From NCBI GenBank assembly GCA_031363085.1, contig JANLTU010000020.1:1-5586 (forward strand): a stretch of DNA of 5,586 nt, read 5' to 3'. Numbering within the stretch: the stretch's first letter is position 1; every line of letters starts with the position of its first letter. The stretch is from UBA6921 sp031363085 (GTDB lineage: Bacteria > Pseudomonadota > Gammaproteobacteria > SG8-11). The notes under the pieces were generated by a model. That model worked only from the letters and a program-made list of their open reading frames with translations. It did no database searches and was not told the origin of the DNA. Position numbers and translations under genes: made by a program. Shown here one piece after another: positions 1 through 4,090 of this stretch.

Positions 1-155
1 GCCGCCTTGTTCCATTGTGCGGCCAGCAGGTGGACTGGGCGCAACCATCCCGCTGCGAAGGTAGTGACATAGGCGCTACCGAGCGCAAGGGCCCGCAAAA
101 ATTTCCGGCGGGAAGGTTTTCTTTTCGATGGCTGCGTTGGCATGCTGGTGGACAT
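1..155 (-). CDS. soxY: SoxY, sulfur carrier subunit of the Sox thiosulfate-oxidising system (N-terminus only, cut by window edge)
   Basis: Only about the first 51 residues lie in the window. They carry a twin-arginine export signal: SRRKFL at residues 15-20, then a hydrophobic stretch (about 22-37, ALALGSAYVTTFAAGWL) and a cleavage region near LLAA, followed by QWNKAA, which resembles the mature SoxY start (a Trp followed by a Lys-Ala-Ala-type stretch). SoxY with SoxZ forms the periplasmic carrier that holds sulfur intermediates on a cysteine in a C-terminal GGCGG motif; that motif lies beyond the window and could not be checked. The chosen ATG at 155 is 5 bp after the soxX stop, which suggests translational coupling; an in-frame ATG at 143 is equally possible because neither has a clear Shine-Dalgarno sequence. 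The assignment combines the Tat signal, the post-signal sequence and the position directly after soxX. Confidence 0.82.
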   Translation of the reverse strand, partial: MSTSMPTQPSKRKPSRRKFLRALALGSAYVTTFAAGWLRPVHLLAAQWNKA

Positions 156-160
156 ATTCG

Positions 161-523
161 TTAAAGCGTGTAGAGGTAATCGATGATCAGCTCGATCTCT
201 TCTGGGGTCAGAATCTGGTGTTTGCCGAACGGTGGCATGACCGAATCCGGATTGGTCAGCCCGGCATCCGAGATTTGGCGCCGCAACTGTTCCCGATCAG
301 GAAAGCGCGCACTTATGGTGACCAGAGGCGGGCCGATATTGGCCGAAGTAACGGCCTTTGCGTCGGACGGCATTGCGTGACAGGCGAGGCAGTTACCCTT
401 GCCCACGTCGTGGGCAAGCCTTGCTCCTGCCGCTATCCTGTCCGCCTGTTCGCTCAGCGCTGGACAGGCAATTCCCAGGGCGGCGGCAAGAATGAACAAT
501 CTCAACGACGGAGCCGGGTTCAT
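161..523 (-). CDS. soxX: SoxX, monohaem cytochrome c of the SoxAX complex
   Basis: Encodes 120 residues. SoxX pairs with SoxA in the periplasm. The SoxAX complex couples thiosulfate to the SoxY cysteine, and the electrons pass to c-type cytochromes. Residues 1-24 form a Sec signal peptide (hydrophobic LFILAAALGIACPALS, cleavage near residue 24). The haem-binding CxxCH is C45-L-A-C-H49 within GKGNCLACHAMP. The family block NIGPPL follows at 62-67 and ARFPDR at 72-77. The probable axial methionine is M96 in VMPPFGKH (95-102). The C-terminus LTPEEIELIIDYLYTL is typical of SoxX, and the length matches short single-haem SoxX proteins. The ATG at 523 is preferred; a TTG at 526 directly precedes it in frame, and no good ribosome binding site is visible for either. 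soxY follows after 5 bp, so the two are almost certainly cotranscribed. The gene begins 60 bp after the moaC stop on the same strand. Confidence 0.95.
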   Translation of the reverse strand: MNPAPSLRLFILAAALGIACPALSEQADRIAAGARLAHDVGKGNCLACHAMPSDAKAVTSANIGPPLVTISARFPDREQLRRQISDAGLTNPDSVMPPFGKHQILTPEEIELIIDYLYTL

Positions 524-543
524 CAAAAAATTGCCATATCCAC

Positions 544-554
544 GTCTGTCAGAC
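544..554. promoter_or_regulatory. 11-bp dyad upstream of soxX
   Basis: GTCTGTCAGAC is a perfect dyad around a central T, lying about 20-30 bp upstream of the soxX start in the moaC-soxX gap. It is too tight to form a hairpin but has the shape of a small operator half-site pair. Sox operons are commonly controlled by an ArsR-type repressor; linking this site to such a protein is a guess. No convincing -35/-10 pair was found in the 60-bp gap, so soxXY may also be read through from moaC. Confidence 0.25.
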
Positions 555-583
555 CGCCCTCGCAGTGAACGGTTCTGGCCTGA

Positions 584-1069
584 TCAGATTTCCGCCTCGG
601 CTTGCCAGTGCCCCGATTTGCCTCCACGCTTTTCCATCAGACGCACGCCTTCGATGCGCATGCCCCGGTCCACTGCCTTGCACATGTCGTAGATGGTGAG
701 CAGCGCGACATTCACGGCAGTGAGGGCTTCCATTTCCACGCCGGTGCGGCCGCGCGTTTCGGCGCTGGCACGACATAAAATGGCGTGCGTGTCGGGCTGC
801 GGTGTGAAGTCGATCTCGACCCGCGTGAGCGGCAGGGGGTGACACAAAGGAATCAGATCGGCGGTTTTTTTCGCAGCCATAATGCCAGCGATGCGCGCGA
901 TGCCCAGTACGTCGCCTTTGGCCTGAGTGCCGGCAAGAATGCGCGCGAGCGTTTGCGCCTGCATGACGATGCGGCCCTGCGCGACGGCACGCCGCTCGGT
1001 TTCCGGCTTGGCACCGACATCGACCATGTGCGCGTCGCCGGCACTATTAAAATGGGTTAATTCCGCCAA
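584..1069 (-). CDS. moaC: MoaC, cyclic pyranopterin monophosphate synthase
   Basis: Encodes 161 residues, the same length as E. coli MoaC. It converts 3',8-cyclo-7,8-dihydro-GTP (the MoaA product) to cyclic pyranopterin monophosphate, the first stable intermediate of molybdenum cofactor synthesis, in the cytoplasm. The sequence aligns with E. coli MoaC from memory without shifts: LTHFNSAGDAHMVDV (4-18), KGDV with K51, DLIPLCHPL with H77 (71-79), TGVEMEALTA (109-118), YDMCKAV with D128 and K131 (127-133), and GGKSG near the end. K51, H77, D128 and K131 correspond to the conserved active-site residues. The start is TTG at 1069: a perfect AAGGAG lies 6 nt upstream, and the resulting N-terminus MAELTHFN matches the family. 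A longer open frame continues upstream to 1426 but only reads antisense through moaD. It is divergent from moaD and points toward soxX. Confidence 0.96.
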   Translation of the reverse strand: MAELTHFNSAGDAHMVDVGAKPETERRAVAQGRIVMQAQTLARILAGTQAKGDVLGIARIAGIMAAKKTADLIPLCHPLPLTRVEIDFTPQPDTHAILCRASAETRGRTGVEMEALTAVNVALLTIYDMCKAVDRGMRIEGVRLMEKRGGKSGHWQAEAEI

Positions 1070-1075
1070 AGCCTG

Positions 1076-1081
1076 CTCCTT
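1076..1081 (-). promoter_or_regulatory. Ribosome binding site that sets the TTG start of moaC
   Basis: On the minus strand AAGGAG is followed by a 6-nt spacer (CAGGCT) and then TTG. This is the strongest Shine-Dalgarno in the left half of the window. It decides the moaC start, since there is no nearby ATG giving the expected family N-terminus. Confidence 0.85.
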
Positions 1082-1095
1082 GTAACGGGTTGCCG

Positions 1096-1107
1096 ACTTG
1101 CGCAAGT
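1096..1107. repeat. 12-bp perfect palindrome, candidate operator between moaC and moaD
   Basis: ACTTGCGCAAGT is its own reverse complement. It overlaps the end of the minus-strand -10 candidate of moaC (1105-1110) and lies upstream of moaD, a position suited to a repressor or a shared regulator. No known binding motif is recognised with confidence. Confidence 0.45.
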
Positions 1108-1110
1108 ATA

Positions 1111-1138
1111 GGCGCTCCACTATCGACGGACGAGCGCC
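1111..1138 (+). promoter_or_regulatory. Dyad/hairpin abutting the moaD start codon
   Basis: GGCGCTC (1111-1117) and GAGCGCC (1132-1138) are perfect 7-bp inverted repeats with a 14-nt loop, and the second arm ends on the base just before the moaD ATG. If transcription starts upstream of 1111, the leader could fold over the weak ribosome binding region (GGACGAG, within loop and arm) and limit translation. It could instead be a DNA operator. It does not resemble the much longer Moco riboswitch of E. coli moaA. Confidence 0.4.
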
Positions 1139-1372
1139 ATGACCATCACCGTAAAGTACTTTGCCAGCCTGCGCGAACGCATGGCACGCGCGCAAGATGA
1201 AATTCCCGCCACTGGCATTGCGACCGTCGCCGACGTGTGGCGCGTCGCCACGCATAACGCGCAATTCCCGCCCAACGCGCTGATGGCCGTCAACATGAAT
1301 TACGCGCAGGCCGGCGACCGCGTAAACGATGGCGATGAGGTGGCATTTTTTCCGCCGGTCACGGGGGGGTAA
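1139..1372 (+). CDS. moaD: MoaD, small sulfur-carrier subunit of molybdopterin synthase
   Basis: Encodes 77 residues with the ubiquitin-like MoaD pattern: MTITVKYFASLRERM at the N-terminus, a central segment ending NALMAVNMNYA, and DGDEVAFFPPVTGG at the C-terminus. The final Gly-Gly is the site that is adenylated by MoeB and converted to thiocarboxylate. With MoaE it then donates sulfur to cyclic pyranopterin monophosphate to make molybdopterin. The length is close to that of E. coli MoaD (about 81 residues). moaE is not adjacent: the next gene (1423-1974) is convergent and unrelated, so the large subunit must be encoded elsewhere. The start ATG at 1139 matches the family N-terminus, though only a weak GGACGAG-type site precedes it. 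It is divergent from moaC, an uncommon arrangement compared with collinear moa operons. Confidence 0.93.
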   Translation: MTITVKYFASLRERMARAQDEIPATGIATVADVWRVATHNAQFPPNALMAVNMNYAQAGDRVNDGDEVAFFPPVTGG

Positions 1373-1378
1373 ATGTTG

Positions 1379-1413
1379 CACGCATGGGTTCGCATGCACA
1401 CGAACCATGCGTG
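1379..1413. terminator. Hairpin between convergent moaD and PEBP genes
   Basis: CACGCATGGGTTCG (1379-1392) pairs with CGAACCATGCGTG (1401-1413), with one bulged G, around an 8-nt loop. It begins 6 bp after the moaD stop and ends 9 bp before the stop of the convergent PEBP gene, the expected position for a shared bidirectional terminator. No T-run follows on either strand, so it is not a canonical intrinsic terminator; it may serve as a 3'-end stabiliser or work with Rho. Confidence 0.55.
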
Positions 1414-1422
1414 GGAAAGCAA

Positions 1423-1974
1423 TCAACGTCCATACTGCGCGCTGAGCACCGCTTTTTGAATCAGGTTCTGATTCAGGTAATAACCCACCATTGCAGCGGG
1501 CGCGTTTTCATCGAGCGGTAGCGTGTCGATCTTCAAGGCATACACGGTGATCTGATAATGATGCGGTTTGTCGCCGGGCGGAGGACACGGGCCGCCGTAG
1601 CCGGGTTTGCCGAAATCGGTGCGGCTTTGCACCACGCCCGCCGGAGCCAGCGATGCGCTGGGATCACCCGCGCCTTTTGCGATGCTGGTGACGTTCGCCG
1701 GAACATTGAACATCACCCAATGCCACCAGCCGCTGCCGGTCGGCGCATCCGGGTCGTACACGGTAATCGCAAAACTTTTGGTAGCGCCAGGGGCGTCTTT
1801 CCACTGCAATGCGGGCGAAACATTGCCGCCTTGGCAACCAAAATCATTCAACACCTGCTCGTTCGCGATGCGGCTGCCACTCCTGATTTCGGAACTGGTT
1901 ACGGCAAATCCTGCCGCGCTTGCTGCATTCACGACCAGCAGACCCAATAGCAATGTGTGAACAACTTTATTCAT
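1423..1974 (-). CDS. Secreted YbhB/YbcL-family (PEBP, Raf-kinase-inhibitor-like) protein
   Basis: Encodes 183 residues of the phosphatidylethanolamine-binding protein fold. Residues 1-20 (MNKVVHTLLLGLLVVNAASA) form a Sec signal peptide, so the protein is likely periplasmic. Family marks are GGNVSPALQW (49-58), the conserved DPDAP (74-78), the HWVMFNVP strand (85-92), and the ligand-pocket segment GYGGPCPPPGDKPHHY (125-140). These pocket residues bind anionic or phosphate-bearing ligands in the family; the role of bacterial members is mostly unknown. C47 and C130 are present in the mature part and could form a disulfide. The start at 1974 is preferred over an in-frame site at 1989 because GGAGG lies 5 nt upstream and the signal peptide begins there. 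It is downstream of the AraC-family gene on the same strand (75-bp gap) and may be in its operon or be its target. Confidence 0.92.
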   Translation of the reverse strand: MNKVVHTLLLGLLVVNAASAAGFAVTSSEIRSGSRIANEQVLNDFGCQGGNVSPALQWKDAPGATKSFAITVYDPDAPTGSGWWHWVMFNVPANVTSIAKGAGDPSASLAPAGVVQSRTDFGKPGYGGPCPPPGDKPHHYQITVYALKIDTLPLDENAPAAMVGYYLNQNLIQKAVLSAQYGR

Positions 1975-1979
1975 CGTAG

Positions 1980-1984
1980 CCTCC
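1980..1984 (-). promoter_or_regulatory. Ribosome binding site of the PEBP gene
   Basis: Minus-strand GGAGG with a 5-nt spacer (CTACG) before the ATG at 1974. It decides between this start and the upstream in-frame candidate at 1989, which would sit above the ribosome binding site. Confidence 0.8.
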
Positions 1985-2007
1985 GTCATGCTGAATATGC
2001 CTATGGT

Positions 2008-2029
2008 CGCCTAACACTATCGTTGGGCG
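2008..2029. repeat. Imperfect inverted repeat between the AraC-family and PEBP genes
   Basis: CGCCTAAC (2008-2015) and GTTGGGCG (2022-2029) are inverted repeats with one mismatch around a 6-nt loop, in the 75-bp gap upstream of the PEBP start. It could be an operator or a weak attenuating hairpin. No T-run follows on the transcribed strand, and the mismatch would be C-A in the minus-strand RNA, so an intrinsic terminator is unlikely. No clear -35/-10 pair was seen in this gap. Confidence 0.3.
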
Positions 2030-2049
2030 GATGTGGCCAGCATGTCAGC

Positions 2050-2940
2050 TCAACCGCCGGGGCGTTGTCCGCCATCAGCCAAGTTTTGTTCGCTTGAGTT
2101 CATCGACGCGCGAAATACCGTGGGCGGCACTCCGTAGCGTTTATGAAAATTGCTGCTAAAGCGCGATACCGAACGGTAGCCGCAGTCGGTCGCGATGCGG
2201 TACACGGGGAGCGACGTTTGCAGCAGTTGCGCCAGCGCGGCGTTTAGGCGCAGCTCGTACAACAGTTCGCGGAAATGGGTGTTCTCACGGCTCAGATTGC
2301 GGCGCAACGAACTCTCGCTGGTTGCGAGGCGGGTACACACGTCGCGCAGCTCCCACGCCTGCGCGAGATTCGTGCCGATGATGGCGCGTACGCGCTGGCT
2401 CCAGACTTCCTGCAAAAACGCATATGAAAGCAGGCGCTGATCCTTCCCCGCCAGAATCAGCAGTATTTCCATCAAGCGGTGCTCGCGCACATGGGACGAT
2501 CCCGAGGCGCGCAGATAGTGCTCCAGCGCCTGAATCAATGTGGCGTCATGACCAAAACTCAGTGCAGCGGCTGGCGCATGACGCGCGCCGGTTTCCATGC
2601 CGTGTGCATTGCGCATGCGTTCGATATGCGTGTGCTGAAAGGGAATAATCAGCGCGCGATAGCCGCCATGCTGCGGATCGGGTTCGTTGCGGATGTCGAA
2701 GCTCGCCGGCCCCGGAACCGTGAGCACACCATGCGCTGCGCAGGTCACTGACCCGCTCGTACCGTAAATATCTTTCCGACCCGACAGCACAACAATAATG
2801 CACGGCTCAAAAAACGACACATGCCGGATGCGCACAGCATTGCCGCACGAGATGACGCCAAGATCGCGCAACGGCATTTTGCCGTTTGGACTCTTGGTGC
2901 CTACGCGCAATGCGTCAACCAATGCCGACAAACTATTCAT
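2050..2940 (-). CDS. AraC-family transcriptional regulator with N-terminal cupin-like sensor domain
   Basis: Encodes 296 residues. The N-terminal half (about 30-110) reads as a cupin-like ligand-sensing barrel: beta-rich segments IRHVSFFEPCIIVVLSG (38-54) and HGVLTVPGPASFDI (70-83). The C-terminal domain (about 190-285) has the two helix-turn-helix units of AraC proteins. The first is around WELRDVCTRLATSESSLRRN (196-215). The second is IATDCGYRSVSRFSSNFHKR (249-268) followed by YGVPPTVFR, which matches the AraC signature (A..CGY.S.S.FS..F+..+G..P..FR). It is likely a cytoplasmic activator whose ligand cannot be deduced. The ATG at 2940 was chosen; a TTG at 2946 is two codons upstream, and neither has a Shine-Dalgarno. 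It begins 61 bp after the RIO1 kinase stop and is followed by the PEBP gene. Confidence 0.92.
   Translation of the reverse strand: MNSLSALVDALRVGTKSPNGKMPLRDLGVISCGNAVRIRHVSFFEPCIIVVLSGRKDIYGTSGSVTCAAHGVLTVPGPASFDIRNEPDPQHGGYRALIIPFQHTHIERMRNAHGMETGARHAPAAALSFGHDATLIQALEHYLRASGSSHVREHRLMEILLILAGKDQRLLSYAFLQEVWSQRVRAIIGTNLAQAWELRDVCTRLATSESSLRRNLSRENTHFRELLYELRLNAALAQLLQTSLPVYRIATDCGYRSVSRFSSNFHKRYGVPPTVFRASMNSSEQNLADGGQRPGG
2870..2886. repeat. 17-bp perfect dyad in the 5' coding region of the AraC-family gene
   Basis: AACGGCATTTTGCCGTT has perfect 7-bp arms (2870-2876 and 2880-2886) around TTT. It overlaps codons 19-24 of the AraC-family gene, including the internal Met22. It could be an autoregulatory operator or a short mRNA hairpin; it may also be chance within coding sequence. 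Confidence 0.35.
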
Positions 2941-3001
2941 ATGCAAAGATGTATTTGTGCCCTGTTACGACATTAAAATTTCGAGCGATGCTGGTGTCGC
3001 C

Positions 3002-3844
3002 CTACTCCATTTCCCGTCGCAGTCGCTCCGCTTCCTGTTCACGCGCGTGTTCGATAATGCGCATGACGGTGGCCACATCGGCGTCTGCCGTAGGGCGCTC
3101 GAAGTGCCCGGTGAGCGGTGTGTCAGGCTGGAGTTTGCCGCTGACGTACAACCCCCAGATTTCTTTGCCGTAGTCGGTTTTCAGTAGCGCCGGGGCGTAG
3201 CGGCCAAAGTACAGCGCCATATTGTCAACGTCGCGCTCCAACATCATGCCGGCGCTGTTGTTGCCGGCGGCGTTGACGGCTTGTGGCAGATCGATAATGA
3301 CCGGGCCGTGTTGATCCACCAACACATTGAACGACGATAAGTCGCCATGCACCAAGCCCGCGCACAGCATGCGCACGATTTCGGCGATGAGGCGGCCGTG
3401 ATACTCAAGCGCCTGCGCGCTGCTCAGGGTCACATCGTTCAGGCGCGGGGCCGCATTGCCGTCGGCGTCGGTCACCAACTCCATCAACAGCACGCCATCG
3501 ACAAAACCAAACGGTGTCGGCACGCGCACGCCGGCGGCGGCTAGGCGATACAACGCATCGACCTCGGCGTTGAGCCAGGCTTCTTCGGATTCTTTTTGTC
3601 CGTAACGGGTGCGCTTGCCCATGGCGCGGGCGCGGCGGGAATTTTTAACCTTGCGGCCTTCTTGATACTGTACGGCTTGCCGGAAGCTGCGTTGATTAGC
3701 TTCTTTATAAACCTTGGCGCAGCGCGTTGCGGCACCACAGCGCACCACGTAGACCTGGGCTTCTTTGCCACTCATCAACTGGGAAATCACTTCATCAACC
3801 AAGCCATCATCGACCAAGGGCTGCAATCTTTTTGGTATTTTCAT
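3002..3844 (-). CDS. RIO1-family serine/threonine protein kinase (bacterial type)
   Basis: Encodes 280 residues covering one full RIO kinase domain. It is an atypical protein kinase that uses ATP to phosphorylate Ser residues; archaeal and eukaryotic relatives act in small ribosomal subunit maturation, while bacterial members are poorly understood. The RIO glycine-poor nucleotide loop is MSGKEAQVY (24-32), the ATP lysine is K44 in RCAKVYKE, and the flexible loop RKVKNSRRARAMGKRTRYGQ (64-83) is typical. The hinge region is VLLMELV (118-124), the catalytic loop is HGDLSSFN with D168 and N173 (166-173), and the metal-binding Asp is D185 in IIDLPQAV. All catalytic residues are present, so it should be active. 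The C-terminal tail is highly charged (EHAREQEAERLRREME). The ATG at 3844 matches the family start. No Shine-Dalgarno is visible, and TATAAA lies 6 nt upstream. It precedes the AraC-family gene, collinear. Confidence 0.94.
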   Translation of the reverse strand: MKIPKRLQPLVDDGLVDEVISQLMSGKEAQVYVVRCGAATRCAKVYKEANQRSFRQAVQYQEGRKVKNSRRARAMGKRTRYGQKESEEAWLNAEVDALYRLAAAGVRVPTPFGFVDGVLLMELVTDADGNAAPRLNDVTLSSAQALEYHGRLIAEIVRMLCAGLVHGDLSSFNVLVDQHGPVIIDLPQAVNAAGNNSAGMMLERDVDNMALYFGRYAPALLKTDYGKEIWGLYVSGKLQPDTPLTGHFERPTADADVATVMRIIEHAREQEAERLRREME

Positions 3845-3850
3845 AGCTGC

Positions 3851-3856
3851 TTTATA
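3851..3856 (-). promoter_or_regulatory. Possible -10 element just upstream of the RIO1 kinase gene
   Basis: Minus-strand TATAAA (5/6 to the -10 consensus) ends 6 nt before the ATG at 3844. If used, transcription would start at or next to the start codon, giving a leaderless or near-leaderless mRNA, which would fit the missing Shine-Dalgarno. No good -35 hexamer is found at 16-18 bp spacing, so this is tentative. Confidence 0.25.
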
Positions 3857-3945
3857 CGCTGTCAGCCAGCCTATTCGCCACTGCACGCGCTGCAGAATGC
3901 AACACAATTTCGTCTGTTGTGCGCCAGCCGAAACCCTGCCGAGTT

Positions 3946-3948
3946 TTA
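3946..3948. repeat. Target-site duplication, left copy (TTA)
   Basis: TTA directly precedes the left terminal repeat of the palindromic element. The partner copy is at 4091-4093, directly after the right repeat. A three-base TNA duplication is the pattern known for one branch of the IS5 family. Removing the element and one TTA reconstitutes a simple sequence, GAGTTTTAGAAACTG. Confidence 0.6.
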
Positions 3949-3972
3949 GAGCCTGCTCAAGATCTCATGGGA
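3949..3972 (+). repeat. Left terminal inverted repeat of the palindromic element
   Basis: 24 bp, starting GAGCCTGCTC and ending CATGGGA. It differs from the right repeat at positions 2 (A versus T) and 8 (C versus T). It contains AGATCT, a 6-bp palindrome. Confidence 0.8.
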
Positions 3973-4066
3973 AAGATGCAGTGCTAGGCAAAATCGGATG
4001 CAGAAGCGGAGCATACACGTATGTATGTGAGCATTCTGCATTCGATTTTAACGCCGCAATGCGCCC

Positions 4067-4090
4067 TCCCATGAGATCTTGAACAGGCAC
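4067..4090 (-). repeat. Right terminal inverted repeat of the palindromic element
   Basis: 24 bp, the inverted partner of 3949-3972 with two differences. Its outer end abuts the TAA stop codon (4093-4091 on minus) of the beta-barrel gene, which is also the right target duplication. Confidence 0.8.

Larger units (their letters stand above)
1070..1138. promoter_or_regulatory. Divergent moaC/moaD control region
   Basis: The 69-bp gap must hold promoters for both genes. On the minus strand TATACT (1110-1105) is a 5/6 match to the -10 consensus, placed about 36 nt before the moaC start, but its -35 is poor. The same core reads TATAGG on the plus strand (1107-1112), a weak -10 toward moaD. A second plus-strand candidate is TTGCGC (1098-1103), a 17-bp spacer and TATCGA (1121-1126), which would give a very short leader. 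A 12-bp palindrome overlaps these elements, so one protein could control both directions. The promoters are predicted by eye only. Confidence 0.5.
3949..4090. mobile_element. 142-bp palindromic MITE-like element with 24-bp terminal inverted repeats
   Basis: The ends are 24-bp inverted repeats (3949-3972 and 4067-4090) matching at 22 of 24 positions, beginning GAGCCTGCTC on the left and GTGCCTGTTC on the right (read inward), both then containing AAGATCTCATGGGA. A second nested pair, AAAATCGGATGCAGAA (3990-4005) and TTCTGCATTCGATTTT (4034-4049), matches at 15 of 16. At the centre CATACA (4012-4017) pairs with TGTATG (4022-4027) around CGTA. All three pairs are symmetric about the same midpoint (4019/4020), so almost the whole element can fold into one long hairpin. 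It has no coding capacity. TTA flanks both ends. The GAGCCTGTTC-type end and TNA duplication recall IS5-family elements, so it was probably mobilised in trans by such a transposase; that origin is inferred from memory of the family. Confidence 0.8.

Noticed and set aside
524..583. Intrinsic terminator or sigma-70 promoter between moaC and soxX
   Set aside because: Only a small GAAC/GTTC dyad and a short T-run just before the soxX start are seen; no stem is followed by a T-run in the right place, and the CTGACA -35-like hexamer has no matching -10.
584..1426. A 280-codon open frame that would extend MoaC by about 119 residues at its N-terminus
   Set aside because: The extension reads antisense through moaD and the intergenic region. 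The MoaC family N-terminus and a perfect AAGGAG place the start at the TTG at 1069.
1558..1960. Plus-strand open frames of 117-130 codons opposite the PEBP gene
   Set aside because: They lie antisense to a gene with clear family motifs, signal peptide and ribosome binding site; their translations are rich in Arg/Ala/His with no recognisable domain.
3596..4082. Plus-strand open frames of 105-117 codons across the RIO1 gene start and the palindromic element
   Set aside because: They are shadows of the RIO1 gene and run into a non-coding palindrome; no ribosome binding site or family pattern is seen.
3949..4090. Integron attC site or REP/BIME-type repeat
   Set aside because: No RYYYAAC/GTTRRRY core sites are present, and the outer ends are flanked by a 3-bp duplication, which fits a transposon-derived element better than a recombination site or a REP sequence.
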